DNA from: Methylopumilus universalis
GTDB taxonomy: Bacteria; Pseudomonadota; Gammaproteobacteria; Burkholderiales; Methylophilaceae
NCBI RefSeq assembly: GCF_006363895.1
Contig: NZ_CP040953.1
Direction: 5' to 3' (one strand)
DNA: 64,000 nt
Part shown: piece after piece, positions 45,966-55,370 of the stretch
How the letters are laid out: every line of letters begins with the position of its first letter
Position numbering within the stretch: the first letter of the stretch is position 1
Translations under genes and position numbers: made by a program
Notes under the pieces: generated by a model
What the model saw: only the letters and a program-made list of their open reading frames with translations
Databases searched by the model: none
Told to the model about the DNA's origin: nothing

Positions 45966-47063
45966 ATGTTAGAACGTTTATTCCTTCGACTACAAAAAAA
46001 TATTGACTCTGTTTTAATGGTCTTTATTAGCTCAGCTTTAGTGGTCGGTCTTTTTACACTTTATAGCGCTTCAGGGCGAAATATTATCCTGGTGCTTAAT
46101 CAGCTTTTTTATATTGGGCTGGGTTTTATATTGCTTTGGGTCACAGCGAAGATACATCCTAAATATTTTCAGAAATTAGCACTTCCTATTTATATCGTAG
46201 GTTTGTTGCTTCTTTTTGGTGTCATGTTTTTTGGGCAATCGAGTCATGGTGCTAAACGCTGGTTAAATTTAGGTATCTTTAAAATGCAGCCTTCAGAAAT
46301 TATGCGAATTGCCGTGCCTATTGCCATGGCTTGGTATCTTTCTAAACGAGAAAATAAACGGCACGCGATCGATTATGTCATTGCCTCACTTTTTTTTATT
46401 TTGCCCGTCATCCTTATTATCAATCAGCCTGATTTGGGCACAGGACTCTTAATTGCCGCATCAGGTTTTTATATTCTTTTTTTAGCAGGCTTAAATTGGA
46501 AATTTATTATAGGAGGTAGTATCGGTCTTTTTTCATTAACGCCTTTCATTTGGACGCATTTACATGATTACCAGAAAAATCGATTGCTCATTTTATTAGA
46601 TCCAAGCCAAGACCCATTGGGCTCAGGCTATCACACGATTCAATCTTCTATTGCCATGGGTTCAGGAGGGCTTATTGGTAAAGGTTGGCTTAATGGCACA
46701 CAAGGTCAACTTGATTTCTTACCTGAACGAACCACCGATTTTATTTTTGCAGTCTTTAGTGAAGAGTTTGGTCTTTTAGGCAATTTATTACTCTTAGGTC
46801 TTTATGGACTCATTATTGGTCGGAGCCTCATGATTGCCTCACAAGCCAAAAATACATTTACACGACTTCTAGCCGCTAACATTGGACTTACTTTCTTTAC
46901 CTATATCTTTATTAATATTGCGATGGTAAGTGGCATCATGCCCGTGGTGGGCGTGCCTTTGCCTCTCATTAGTTTTGGTGGCACATCCATGACGATTATT
47001 TTAATTAGCTTTGGTATATTAATGAGTGTGCATTCACATAAAGAACTTGTAGGATCATCTTAA
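45966..47063 (+). CDS. rodA: RodA, SEDS peptidoglycan polymerase
   Basis: This 365-residue ten-helix SEDS glycosyltransferase has HGAKRWLNLGIFKMQPSEIMRIAVP, the essential Asp in NQPDLGTGLLI, LPERTTDFIFAVFSEEFG, and the C-terminal MVSGIMPVVGVPLPLISFGGTS. Its stop overlaps the rlpA start (TAATG). It forms the elongation synthase with PBP2. Confidence 0.96.
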   Translation: MLERLFLRLQKNIDSVLMVFISSALVVGLFTLYSASGRNIILVLNQLFYIGLGFILLWVTAKIHPKYFQKLALPIYIVGLLLLFGVMFFGQSSHGAKRWLNLGIFKMQPSEIMRIAVPIAMAWYLSKRENKRHAIDYVIASLFFILPVILIINQPDLGTGLLIAASGFYILFLAGLNWKFIIGGSIGLFSLTPFIWTHLHDYQKNRLLILLDPSQDPLGSGYHTIQSSIAMGSGGLIGKGWLNGTQGQLDFLPERTTDFIFAVFSEEFGLLGNLLLLGLYGLIIGRSLMIASQAKNTFTRLLAANIGLTFFTYIFINIAMVSGIMPVVGVPLPLISFGGTSMTIILISFGILMSVHSHKELVGSS

Positions 47064-47968
47064 TGTTTAGAGTCTATTTTCTTAGTTTTCTCTTCCTTTC
47101 TCTCTTAACAGGTTGTGCAAGTGTTCCTTCTTTCAAGAATGATTCTCTCCCTGTGCCTTTAAAAAAAGGTGGGGGCTATTACCTCGATGATGGTCCAGGT
47201 GATAATCCTCCTGGAGATATTGATGCGATTCCTGATGCAGTACCAAAAGTAGAGCCCTTTCATGGGCGTGCGAATCAACCTTATATTGCACTCGATAGCA
47301 AATATGTCCCGATGACTTCTTTCTATCCATATAAAGAGCAAGGTGTCGCTTCTTGGTATGGTAAGCGCTATCACGGCAAAAAAACATCGATCGGTGAAGT
47401 CTATGACATGTATGGCATGACGGGCGCTCACACTACACTCCCTATTCCATGTTATGTGCGAGTCACAAACACTGAAAATAATAAAAGCGTGATTGTCAGA
47501 ATCAATGATCGCGGTCCATTTAAAAAAAATCGTGTCATCGATTTATCATTTGCCGCAGCTTACAAATTAAGGTTGTCTGACAAAGGCAGTGGTCCAGTAG
47601 AAGTGGAGCTTATTGACCCAAGACAATTTAGTGCGCTGAAAAAAACGTCTGATCTCATTAATGAAAAAATAAAAGAAAAAGATGCGGTAGTCACTCAAAC
47701 AAAGCTAGCTGAAGTTCCAATATCAAACGAACCTCTTTATATTCAAGCAGGGGCTTTTAAAAATGAAAAAAATGCAGACCTCTTATTAAAACAACTTTCA
47801 GATATGGGGCTAGAAAATACACCCCCATTTAAAAAACAATTTTCAGAAGATTTATTTCATGTGGTCATTGGGCCTTTTAATTCCAAGGATGAGGCAAATA
47901 ACATCGCAAATCTTATTAAAGCAAAAATAAAAATTAGTATTTTTGTAGTGACTAAAGAAAAGAATTAA
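47063..47968 (+). CDS. rlpA: Septal ring lytic transglycosylase RlpA, lipoprotein
   Basis: This 301-residue lipoprotein has a lipobox LTGC with C18. The double-psi beta-barrel domain (about 95-190) has the catalytic-type GVASWYGKRYHGKKT and VRINDRGPFKKNRVIDLS. A C-terminal SPOR domain (about 225-300, LYIQAGAFKNEKNADLL) binds denuded glycans at septa. Placement after rodA is widely conserved. Confidence 0.95.
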   Translation: MFRVYFLSFLFLSLLTGCASVPSFKNDSLPVPLKKGGGYYLDDGPGDNPPGDIDAIPDAVPKVEPFHGRANQPYIALDSKYVPMTSFYPYKEQGVASWYGKRYHGKKTSIGEVYDMYGMTGAHTTLPIPCYVRVTNTENNKSVIVRINDRGPFKKNRVIDLSFAAAYKLRLSDKGSGPVEVELIDPRQFSALKKTSDLINEKIKEKDAVVTQTKLAEVPISNEPLYIQAGAFKNEKNADLLLKQLSDMGLENTPPFKKQFSEDLFHVVIGPFNSKDEANNIANLIKAKIKISIFVVTKEKN

Positions 47969-48247
47969 ATGTCTGATAATCATATGCCACAAGAAACCTT
48001 GATTGAATTTCCATGTCATTTTCCGATTAAAGTGATGGGAGAAGTCCATGATGAATTTACATCTACGGTGATTGAAATCATTAAACAAAAAAACAGTAGT
48101 TTTGATCCGAGTACAATCGAGATGAAAGGAAGCAGTGAAGGTCGTTATATCAGTCTTACATGCTTTGTTTATGTCACAAACAAGCCAGAATTAGATGACA
48201 TCTACCGATCACTTTCAACGCACCCGATGATTAAATTCGTTCTCTAG
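47969..48247 (+). CDS. YbeD (DUF493) family protein
   Basis: This 92-residue protein shows the family pattern LIEFPCHFPIKVMGEVHDEF and the ending SLTCFVYVTNKPELDDIYRSLSTHPMIKFVL, an ACT-like fold. Its location between the rlpA cluster and lipB is conserved from E. coli onward (dacA-ybeD-lipB). Its function is not established, and a link to lipoate metabolism is suggested only by position. Confidence 0.9.
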   Translation: MSDNHMPQETLIEFPCHFPIKVMGEVHDEFTSTVIEIIKQKNSSFDPSTIEMKGSSEGRYISLTCFVYVTNKPELDDIYRSLSTHPMIKFVL

Positions 48248-48251
48248 ATTT

Positions 48252-48866
48252 ATGTCGATCGATGTGAAATATCTTGGTATCACGCCTTATGAATCTACAT
48301 GGAATAAAATGAAAATTTTTACTTCCAATAGAGTTGACTCCACACAAGATGAAATATGGATTACGGAACATGAAGCTATTTATACGCTGGGTTTAAATCG
48401 AAAAAATTTTAAAAAGCCTTTAAGAAGTGATATTTCAGTTCTTCCTGTTGACCGAGGCGGAAAAATTACTTATCACGGCCGAGGTCAGCTCATTATTTAC
48501 CCACTTATCGATCTTAAGCGCTATCAACTCACCATTAGATCTTTTGTGACTTTAATCGAAAAAAGTATTGTGAATTTTTTATCCCGTCGCGATATCAAAG
48601 CCAATGCTAAAATAGAAGCCCCTGGAGTCTATATTGAAAATAAAAAAATTGCTTCATTGGGATTGCGTATCAAAAATCATGCTTCATATCATGGTTTAAG
48701 CATGAATATTGATATGGATTTGTCTCCTTTTGAAGCGATTGATCCTTGTGGCTTTAAAAACTTACAAATGACACAATTAAAAACATTTACAAATGATGTA
48801 TCGATTGAAGCTATAGGCTTCGAAATTGCGAATGATATTAAACATCAGCTACTCAATTTAAAATGA
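48252..48866 (+). CDS. lipB: Octanoyl-ACP:protein N-octanoyltransferase
   Basis: This 204-residue enzyme attaches octanoate to lipoyl domains. RGGKITYHGRGQLIIYPLIDL is the substrate-binding signature, the active-site Cys lies in IDPCGFKNLQMTQL and the catalytic Lys in KKIASLGLRI. It overlaps lipA by 4 bases, making a ybeD-lipB-lipA lipoylation operon. Confidence 0.96.
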   Translation: MSIDVKYLGITPYESTWNKMKIFTSNRVDSTQDEIWITEHEAIYTLGLNRKNFKKPLRSDISVLPVDRGGKITYHGRGQLIIYPLIDLKRYQLTIRSFVTLIEKSIVNFLSRRDIKANAKIEAPGVYIENKKIASLGLRIKNHASYHGLSMNIDMDLSPFEAIDPCGFKNLQMTQLKTFTNDVSIEAIGFEIANDIKHQLLNLK

Positions 48867-49816
48867 TAAAACCTAATATTTCAAAACCCATAGGTGTCAA
48901 AGAAATTAATTTTGAAAAAACTTCCAAGATTCCTATCAAAATTATTGAAGCACCTATCAAAGCCAAACCGCATTGGATCAAAATGCAGCTGCCTCAAAGC
49001 CAGCGATTTAATGAAATTAAGTCAATTTTAAGAAAAAATAATCTTCATAGCGTTTGTGAAGAAGCCAGTTGCCCCAATATCGGCGAATGCTTTAGTCAAG
49101 GCACTGCTACATTTATGATTCTTGGCGATCTTTGTACAAGACGCTGCCCATTTTGTGATGTTGGACATGGCAGACCTTTGCCCCCTGATGCAGATGAACC
49201 CAAAAAATTAGCCCAAACTATTCACGAGCTTAATTTGAAGTACGTTGTGATTACAAGTGTAGATCGTGATGATCTGCGCGATGGCGGTGCGCAACATTTT
49301 GTCGATTGCATTAAAGAGATTCGTAGTACTTCAGCCAACATTAAAATCGAAATTTTAGTGCCCGACTTTAGAGGTCGTCTTGATAAAGCGCTCGATATTT
49401 TAAGCTTGATGCCACCTGATGTGTTTAATCACAACCTTGAGACCATTCCACGACTTTATAAAAAAGCACGTCCAGGTTCAGACTATCAGCACTCACTTAA
49501 TTTACTATTAAATTTTAAATTGAAGTTTCCTAACATCCCGACGAAGTCAGGACTTATGTTGGGGCTGGGCGAAACAAATAGTGAAATCATTGAAGTGATG
49601 AAAGATTTAAGATCGCACAAAGTTGAAATGCTGACCCTTGGGCAATATTTACAGCCAAGCGCTCATCATCTCCCTGTGGATCGTTACGTGGATCCAAAAG
49701 AATTTGATGCTTTAAAAGAAGAAGCGGAACACATGTTATTTTCATCCGTAGCGAGTGCGCCCATGGTTAGAAGCAGTTATCACGCAGATATTCAAGCGCA
49801 TGAGGCTCAAAACTAA
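48863..49816 (+). CDS. lipA: Lipoyl synthase
   Basis: This 317-residue radical SAM enzyme inserts two sulfurs into octanoyl domains. The auxiliary cluster ligands are C65, C70 and C76 (CEEASCPNIGEC), and the radical SAM cluster ligands are C91, C95 and C98 (CTRRCPFC). The conserved C-terminal Ser is in APMVRSSYHAD. Its stop abuts the gshA start. Confidence 0.97.
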   Translation: MIKPNISKPIGVKEINFEKTSKIPIKIIEAPIKAKPHWIKMQLPQSQRFNEIKSILRKNNLHSVCEEASCPNIGECFSQGTATFMILGDLCTRRCPFCDVGHGRPLPPDADEPKKLAQTIHELNLKYVVITSVDRDDLRDGGAQHFVDCIKEIRSTSANIKIEILVPDFRGRLDKALDILSLMPPDVFNHNLETIPRLYKKARPGSDYQHSLNLLLNFKLKFPNIPTKSGLMLGLGETNSEIIEVMKDLRSHKVEMLTLGQYLQPSAHHLPVDRYVDPKEFDALKEEAEHMLFSSVASAPMVRSSYHADIQAHEAQN

Positions 49817-51112
49817 ATGGTTCCCCATTTAAAAACCGCCCTCACAGGGCCGCTTCTTTCATTAGAAAAGCATCTCATTCATGAAATGGCAAATATTGAA
49901 CATTGGTTTCGCATTCAGTGGCTAGAGCATGCAGCTCCCTTTTACGCATCTGTTGATTTAAGAAATGCAGGATTTAAACTAGCGCCGGTCGACACTAACC
50001 TTTTCCCAGGAGGATTTAATAATTTAAATCCGGACTTTTTATCACTCTCTGTTCAAGCGGCGATGGTGGCAGTTGAAAAAGTTTGTCCTGAAGCCCATCG
50101 CCTTTTAATTATTCCTGAAAATCACACACGAAATATTTATTACTTAAAAAATTTATTTGAATTACAAAATATATTAAGAAAATCAGGCCTAGAAGTTCGC
50201 ATTGGTAGTTTAGATACAAGTATTTCAGAACCTACAACCATTGCAGTTGAAAATAATAAGTCTTTACTTATAGAGCCTTTAAAGCGCATCAAAAATAGAT
50301 TAGTACTTGAAAATAAGACACTCGGTAATTTTGATGCATGCGCCATATTATTAAATAATGATTTATCGGCTGGTATTCCTGATATCTTAAGAAATATTGA
50401 GCAAAATTTAATACCCCCTCTTCATGCAGGATGGGCATCACGCAGAAAATCTCAACACTTTAAAGCTTACGACGATGTCGTGAAATCATTCGCTGAATTT
50501 ATTAAGGTAGATCCCTGGCTTATAAACCCTTATTTCGATCATGCAAGTGGTATTGATTTTCATGCAAGACAAGGCGAAGATGAACTTGCGACAAAAGTAG
50601 AGCAAATCTTAAATAAGATTCAATCAAAATATAAAGAGTATAAAATTGAGCATGAGCCCTTTGTGATTGTTAAAGCGGATGCTGGGACTTATGGTATGGG
50701 TATTATGACAGTGAAACATGGCGACGAATTAAGAAATTTAAATCGAAAATCGCGCAATAAAATGTCTGTTGTAAAAGAGGGCTTGGAAGTTTCAGAAGTG
50801 ATTATTCAAGAAGGCGTCTATTCTGAAGAATGTATTAACGAAGCAGTCGCAGAGCCTGTCGTTTACATGATAGATCATTTTGTTATTGGTGGTTTTTATC
50901 GTGTGCACACCACGCGTGGTAAAGATGAAAATCTTAATGCGCCTGGTATGCATTTTGTACCTTTAGCATTCGAAACTTCTTGCTCAACACCTGAGATAGA
51001 TGAGTCGCCACTTTCAACACCCAATCGATTCTATGCTTATGGTGTAATCGCAAGATTAGCGCTTCTTGCAGCAGCCATTGAACTCGAAACGCATGATCCA
51101 ATGAATCAATAA
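49817..51112 (+). CDS. gshA: Glutamate-cysteine ligase, ferrooxidans-type GshA
   Basis: This 431-residue protein resembles the glutamate-cysteine ligase group first named from Acidithiobacillus (TIGR02049-like) rather than E. coli GshA. Recognisable blocks are SVDLRNAGFKLAPVDTNLFPGGFNNL, LLIIPENHTRNIYYL, VKADAGTYGMGIMTVK and the HTTRGKDENLNAPGMHFVPL end region. It would make gamma-glutamylcysteine; gshB 2 bases downstream completes glutathione synthesis. The assignment rests on family resemblance plus the gshB neighbour. Confidence 0.9.
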   Translation: MVPHLKTALTGPLLSLEKHLIHEMANIEHWFRIQWLEHAAPFYASVDLRNAGFKLAPVDTNLFPGGFNNLNPDFLSLSVQAAMVAVEKVCPEAHRLLIIPENHTRNIYYLKNLFELQNILRKSGLEVRIGSLDTSISEPTTIAVENNKSLLIEPLKRIKNRLVLENKTLGNFDACAILLNNDLSAGIPDILRNIEQNLIPPLHAGWASRRKSQHFKAYDDVVKSFAEFIKVDPWLINPYFDHASGIDFHARQGEDELATKVEQILNKIQSKYKEYKIEHEPFVIVKADAGTYGMGIMTVKHGDELRNLNRKSRNKMSVVKEGLEVSEVIIQEGVYSEECINEAVAEPVVYMIDHFVIGGFYRVHTTRGKDENLNAPGMHFVPLAFETSCSTPEIDESPLSTPNRFYAYGVIARLALLAAAIELETHDPMNQ

Positions 51113-51114
51113 TT

Positions 51115-52035
51115 ATGCCTATTCTCTTTATAATCGATCCACCTCATTCCTTACATTTAAAAAAGGATTCGACCTTCGCCTTAATGAAAGAGGCCATTAA
51201 ACAAAATCATGAAGTTTATTTTTGTTTGCAACATGACTTATATATAGATGCCAACCAATTGTTTTGTAGAACGTATCGCTTTGAAGTAAATATTTTTCCG
51301 AATCATGCGAAAACTTATGAAACACATCCTGTTTCATTTTTTAATGCGCTCTTTATGAGAAAAGATCCGCCAGTGGACCAAGCTTATCTGCATACAACTT
51401 TCTTATTAGATATTGCCGAAAAATCAAATGTGAAGGTATTTAATAAACCTTCTTCTATCAGAAGTTGGAATGAAAAAATATCTATACTCCAGTTTGACGA
51501 ACTCATACCTAAAACCTTAGTCACAGCCAATCCAGAAATTGTGAAGCAGTTTTTTAGAGATCATGGCGATATCATTTTGAAACCACTTGATGGCATGGGT
51601 GGAAAAAACATTTTCCGCGTCAGTGAGTTTGAAAAAAATCTGAATGTAATTCTAGAAATTATGACCAATCATGGCCATCAAATGATTATGGCCCAGCAAT
51701 ATATTCCAGAAATTAAATTAGGTGATAAACGTATTGTGATTATTGAAGGAAAACCTTTTCCCTATGCGTTGGCTCGCATTCCCATGGAAGGCGAAACGCG
51801 AGGCAATTTGGCATCAGGTGGCCAAGGTGTCGCACAAGCTCTGTCAAAAAGAGATTTAGAAATTGCTACAATCGTAGGCAAAAAGCTATTGAGTGAAGGC
51901 CTTTATTTTGTAGGCATTGATGTCATTGGTAATTTTTTAACAGAAATTAATGTGACAAGCCCAACCGGTATCGTTGAACTTTTTGAACAAACAAAGCAAA
52001 ACCCTGCAGAACTTATTATCAATGCACTTCATTAA
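51115..52035 (+). CDS. gshB: Glutathione synthetase
   Basis: This 306-residue ATP-grasp enzyme adds glycine to gamma-glutamylcysteine. It shows ALFMRKDPPVDQAYLHTT, FNKPSSIRSWNEK, the ATP-binding ILKPLDGMGGKNIFRV, RGNLASGGQGVA and EINVTSPTGIVEL. The C-terminus overlaps the apbE start by 14 bases. Confidence 0.96.
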   Translation: MPILFIIDPPHSLHLKKDSTFALMKEAIKQNHEVYFCLQHDLYIDANQLFCRTYRFEVNIFPNHAKTYETHPVSFFNALFMRKDPPVDQAYLHTTFLLDIAEKSNVKVFNKPSSIRSWNEKISILQFDELIPKTLVTANPEIVKQFFRDHGDIILKPLDGMGGKNIFRVSEFEKNLNVILEIMTNHGHQMIMAQQYIPEIKLGDKRIVIIEGKPFPYALARIPMEGETRGNLASGGQGVAQALSKRDLEIATIVGKKLLSEGLYFVGIDVIGNFLTEINVTSPTGIVELFEQTKQNPAELIINALH

Positions 52036-53071
52036 GTTTTTTTTTATTCTTTTAGGTTTTTCTTTTCTTCAGTCTTGCTCCCATCCCTCTTTATACCAAT
52101 CTAAGCATTATATATTTGGAACTATTGTAGATATTTCTATTTATGGTGAAAAAGAAGAAAAAGCAGAAGAAGCCGCCAAAGCAGTTCTTGAAGAATTTAC
52201 AAGACTTCATAACTCCCTTCATGCTTGGAAAAAAAGCGATCTTACCAATCTCAATGAATCTATTTCAAAAAATAAGTCTTATAGAAACGCCTCTTCAGAA
52301 CTTATTGAGATCATAAAAAATGCGAGAGAGCTAGAAGTCACTTCCAATCATCTCTTTAATCCAGCAATAGGCGAGCTCATTAATTATTGGGGATTCCATC
52401 AAGATGAATTTACTCCAATCCATCCAAATGAATCAAAAATAAAAAGCCTCGTTGAAAGAAGGCCTTCTTTAAACCACCTTCAGATTTCAGGCACAACTAT
52501 AACGAGTTCAAATCCACATGTAAAAATTGATCTTGGTGGATATGCAAAAGGGTATGCACTTGATCGAGCAAGTAAAATTATCCGAGAGCATCATATTAAA
52601 AACGCACTCATCAATATTGGCGGGAATATTATGGCAATCGGTCAACATGGAAGTAAACCTTGGCGTGTTGGCATACAAGATCCGAGAGGAGCGCAAGCGA
52701 TAGCAAAAGTCGATTTGCTTGACGGATGGGCTATCGGGACATCAGGCGACTATCAAAGATATTTTATAAATGATGGCAAGCGCTATTGCCATCTTATTAA
52801 CCCCTTTACAGGGTATCCAGTCGAAGGTATCTATTCTGTAACTGTTCTGATCGAGCCATCACAAAATGCTGGTGCTTTATCCGACGTTTTATCTAAGCCG
52901 CTTTTTATCAGTAAGAAAGAAAATAGAAAAGATATGGCAAAAAAACTTGGGATATATCACTACTTAATTATTGAAGAAAAACACATGTCGATGACTAAAA
53001 CAATGGCAGATAAAATTCAATTTTTAAATCCTCTTACCCAAAAGAATAATCAAATTGAAATTACCCTTTAA
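52022..53071 (+). CDS. apbE: FAD:protein FMN transferase (ApbE), lipoprotein
   Basis: From ATG 52022 the product has 349 residues, with a lipoprotein signal peptide (MHFIKFFFILLGFSFLQSC, lipidated C19). A longer frame to 51974 would bury this signal. The ApbE core shows FNPAIGELINYWGFHQ, IDLGGYAKGYALDRA, LINIGGNIMAIGQHG and WAIGTSGDYQR with the HLINPFTGYPV metal/FAD region. It attaches FMN to Thr residues of periplasmic redox proteins such as NqrC/RnfG. No substrate with a flavinylation motif is in the window. Confidence 0.93.
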   Translation: MHFIKFFFILLGFSFLQSCSHPSLYQSKHYIFGTIVDISIYGEKEEKAEEAAKAVLEEFTRLHNSLHAWKKSDLTNLNESISKNKSYRNASSELIEIIKNARELEVTSNHLFNPAIGELINYWGFHQDEFTPIHPNESKIKSLVERRPSLNHLQISGTTITSSNPHVKIDLGGYAKGYALDRASKIIREHHIKNALINIGGNIMAIGQHGSKPWRVGIQDPRGAQAIAKVDLLDGWAIGTSGDYQRYFINDGKRYCHLINPFTGYPVEGIYSVTVLIEPSQNAGALSDVLSKPLFISKKENRKDMAKKLGIYHYLIIEEKHMSMTKTMADKIQFLNPLTQKNNQIEITL

Positions 53072-53429
53072 ATTTTTTCTTGGCGACAGCCTTATTATAT
53101 TGGTAAGTCTTATTTTTATTATTTTCGCTTTTAAGACTTTCTGGCATTTTGAAACAGGGAGTGTCGTACAAGTAAATTTTCAAGGAAAAACTTATGGAAA
53201 CTTTAGTCTATTTCAAGATAAAAAAATTAGTCTGATTGGCCATGAGGGTGAAAGTATGATTGAAATTAAAGATGGACGGGCTCGTTTTAAATCAGCGCCA
53301 TGTAAAAATCAATATTGTATTCAACAAGGCTGGATTAGTTACACAGGACAAATGCTGATCTGTATTCCTAATGAAGTGAGCATTGAAATTTTAGGTAAAA
53401 CGAAAGCTTATGACTCGCTCAATTATTAA
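53055..53429 (+). CDS. NusG domain II-containing membrane protein
   Basis: This 124-residue protein starts at TTG 53055 inside the end of apbE (17-base overlap). One N-terminal membrane helix (about 8-28) is followed by a small extracytoplasmic beta domain with the NusG_II pattern APCKNQYCIQQGWISYTGQ and CIPNEVSIEILG. The CxxxxC pair could form a disulfide or bind a metal. Such proteins often accompany ApbE and a Gx-type membrane protein, as here. The function is not established. Confidence 0.86.
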   Translation: MKLPFKFFLGDSLIILVSLIFIIFAFKTFWHFETGSVVQVNFQGKTYGNFSLFQDKKISLIGHEGESMIEIKDGRARFKSAPCKNQYCIQQGWISYTGQMLICIPNEVSIEILGKTKAYDSLNY

Positions 53430-53931
53430 AATCAAAACGACATTACTAGATCATCAAATCGCGCAATTAAGTGCGATTGCGATAGGTCTAAGCCTAATTG
53501 AATCGGTGTTGCCATCCCCCATGCCAGGAGTAAAACCTGGTATAGCTAATATCATCACGCTTTATGCTATCTATCGCTTTAATTTTAAAACAGCCATGTG
53601 GGTGAGTATCCTAAGGGTCTTTGCCACAAGCCTTATATTAGGTCAATTTTTAAGCCCTACCTTTATGCTGAGTTTGACCGGATCAATGTTGAGTCTTTTG
53701 ACTTTATATTTTGTAATTAAATTACCATCTAAATTTTTTAGCCCCGTAGGCCTCTCCGTCCTCTCTTCTTTTGCACATATTGCAGGTCAGCTTATGCTTG
53801 TTCGTTTATGGCTTATCCCTCATGCCAGCATCTATTATTTAATACCTATATATAGTGCGGCTGCACTTTTATTCGGATGCATCAACGGGTGGATTACCTA
53901 TCGATTACTTAAAGAGCACAATTCCATATAA
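53410..53931 (+). CDS. Gx transporter family membrane protein
   Basis: This 173-residue protein has about five to six membrane helices with the family motif PSPMPGVKPGIANIITLYAIYRF. The family is also called heptaprenyl diphosphate synthase component I and resembles the S components of ECF transporters. It overlaps the NusG_II gene by 20 bases. Its association with ApbE suggests a role in flavin or quinone supply across the membrane, but the substrate is unknown. Confidence 0.86.
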   Translation: MTRSIIKIKTTLLDHQIAQLSAIAIGLSLIESVLPSPMPGVKPGIANIITLYAIYRFNFKTAMWVSILRVFATSLILGQFLSPTFMLSLTGSMLSLLTLYFVIKLPSKFFSPVGLSVLSSFAHIAGQLMLVRLWLIPHASIYYLIPIYSAAALLFGCINGWITYRLLKEHNSI

Positions 53932-53981
53932 CACTTCCAGATAATGCTAAAATAAACAAAGTCAAAAAAGGTATAGACATC

Positions 53982-54110
53982 ATGAAAAAATATCTATGTA
54001 TTTATATAAGTGCTTTATTACTTCTTAACTTAGTAGGATGCGGTACCAAAGGAGGCTTATATATCCCCGAAAAAAAATATCCGCAAGATACAGCGCCTGA
54101 AAAAAAATAA
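53982..54110 (+). CDS. lptM: LptM-like small lipoprotein
   Basis: A 42-residue gene starting MKKYLCIYISALLLLNLVGC has a lipobox with C20, directly followed by GTKGGLYIPEK. The CGxKGxLYxP signature is that of LptM (YifL), a small lipoprotein that helps assemble LptD in the outer membrane. Its position 3 bases before lysA is the conserved proteobacterial context. An AAAAAGG ribosome site lies 12 bases upstream. Confidence 0.9.
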   Translation: MKKYLCIYISALLLLNLVGCGTKGGLYIPEKKYPQDTAPEKK

Positions 54111-54113
54111 ATA

Positions 54114-55370
54114 ATGGGCCAAACGTCATTCATTCATTCTAACAATGGTGTGCTTTTTGCAGAAGGCGTTTCTCTTGAATCCATTGCAAAGCAATTTAGT
54201 ACGCCCACTTATATTTATTCGAAGAATACACTCATTCAAACTTTTGAGTCTTTTAAAAAAGGATTGCTTAAGACAGATCACCTTATATGTTTTGCAGTGA
54301 AATCTAATTCTAATATTGCGATTCTTAATCTTTTTGCCGGACTAGGTGCAGGATTTGATATTGTGTCAGGCGGCGAACTTGAGCGTGTCATATTTGCCGG
54401 TGGCGATCCACAAAAAATTGTATTTTCAGGTGTGGGTAAAACTGAGTCTGAAATTTCGGCCGCTTTAAAAGCCAATATATTATGTTTCAATGTGGAATCT
54501 CGAAGCGAGCTTTTGCGCATTCAAGGAGTTGCAGAAAAAATAAATATCAAAGCACCTATCTCGATCCGAGTAAATCCTGATGTTGATGCCAAAACTCACC
54601 CCTATATTTCAACTGGACTAAAAGACAACAAATTTGGTGTCGATTTTAATCAAGCACTCTCGCTATATCTTGAAGCAAAAAGTATGAGTCATATTGATAT
54701 CAAAGGTATTGATTGTCATATTGGCTCACAAATTACAGAACTAAAACCTTTTGTGGATGCACTGGATCGAGTCCTTTCGCTTGTAGATCAACTTAAAAAA
54801 AATAATATTCATTTAAGTCATGTCGATATTGGTGGGGGTATTGGAATTTGCTATCAAGATGAGTCGCCGCCTGACTTTGAAATCTACACAAAAGAAATCT
54901 TAAATAAGATTAAAGACCTTAATATCAAAATTATTTTCGAACCTGGTCGAGCACTTGTCGGTAATGCAGGTGTACTTTTATCTAAGGTGGAATATTTAAA
55001 ACAAAATGATATCAAGCATTTTGCTATCATTGACGCGGCCATGAATGATCTCATGCGACCTACCTTATATGATGCTTATCATGAAATTAAAGTAGTTCGC
55101 GAACATGATGCGAAACCTCAATCGTTTGATGTTGTAGGTCCTGTATGTGAAAGCGGCGACTTTATTGCAAAAAATAGATTATTAAAATTAAAAGAAAATG
55201 ATCTCATTTGCATAATGTCGGCTGGGGCTTATGGCATGAGTATGAGTTCAAACTACAATTCACGTGGACGCGCTGCTGAAGTCATGGTGGATCAAGATAA
55301 GCTTTATGAAATTAGAACACGTGAAAAATCGAGCGACTTATTTAAGCTCGAAAAGAAGCTACCGCTTTAA
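54114..55370 (+). CDS. lysA: Diaminopimelate decarboxylase
   Basis: This 418-residue fold-type III PLP enzyme makes lysine from meso-DAP. The PLP lysine is K63 (CFAVKSNSN). It shows GAGFDIVSGGEL, the HIGSQITELKPF barrel motif, EPGRALVGNAG, and GPVCESGDFIAKNR with the other-subunit active-site Cys. It overlaps convergent purU by 4 bases. Confidence 0.97.
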   Translation: MGQTSFIHSNNGVLFAEGVSLESIAKQFSTPTYIYSKNTLIQTFESFKKGLLKTDHLICFAVKSNSNIAILNLFAGLGAGFDIVSGGELERVIFAGGDPQKIVFSGVGKTESEISAALKANILCFNVESRSELLRIQGVAEKINIKAPISIRVNPDVDAKTHPYISTGLKDNKFGVDFNQALSLYLEAKSMSHIDIKGIDCHIGSQITELKPFVDALDRVLSLVDQLKKNNIHLSHVDIGGGIGICYQDESPPDFEIYTKEILNKIKDLNIKIIFEPGRALVGNAGVLLSKVEYLKQNDIKHFAIIDAAMNDLMRPTLYDAYHEIKVVREHDAKPQSFDVVGPVCESGDFIAKNRLLKLKENDLICIMSAGAYGMSMSSNYNSRGRAAEVMVDQDKLYEIRTREKSSDLFKLEKKLPL

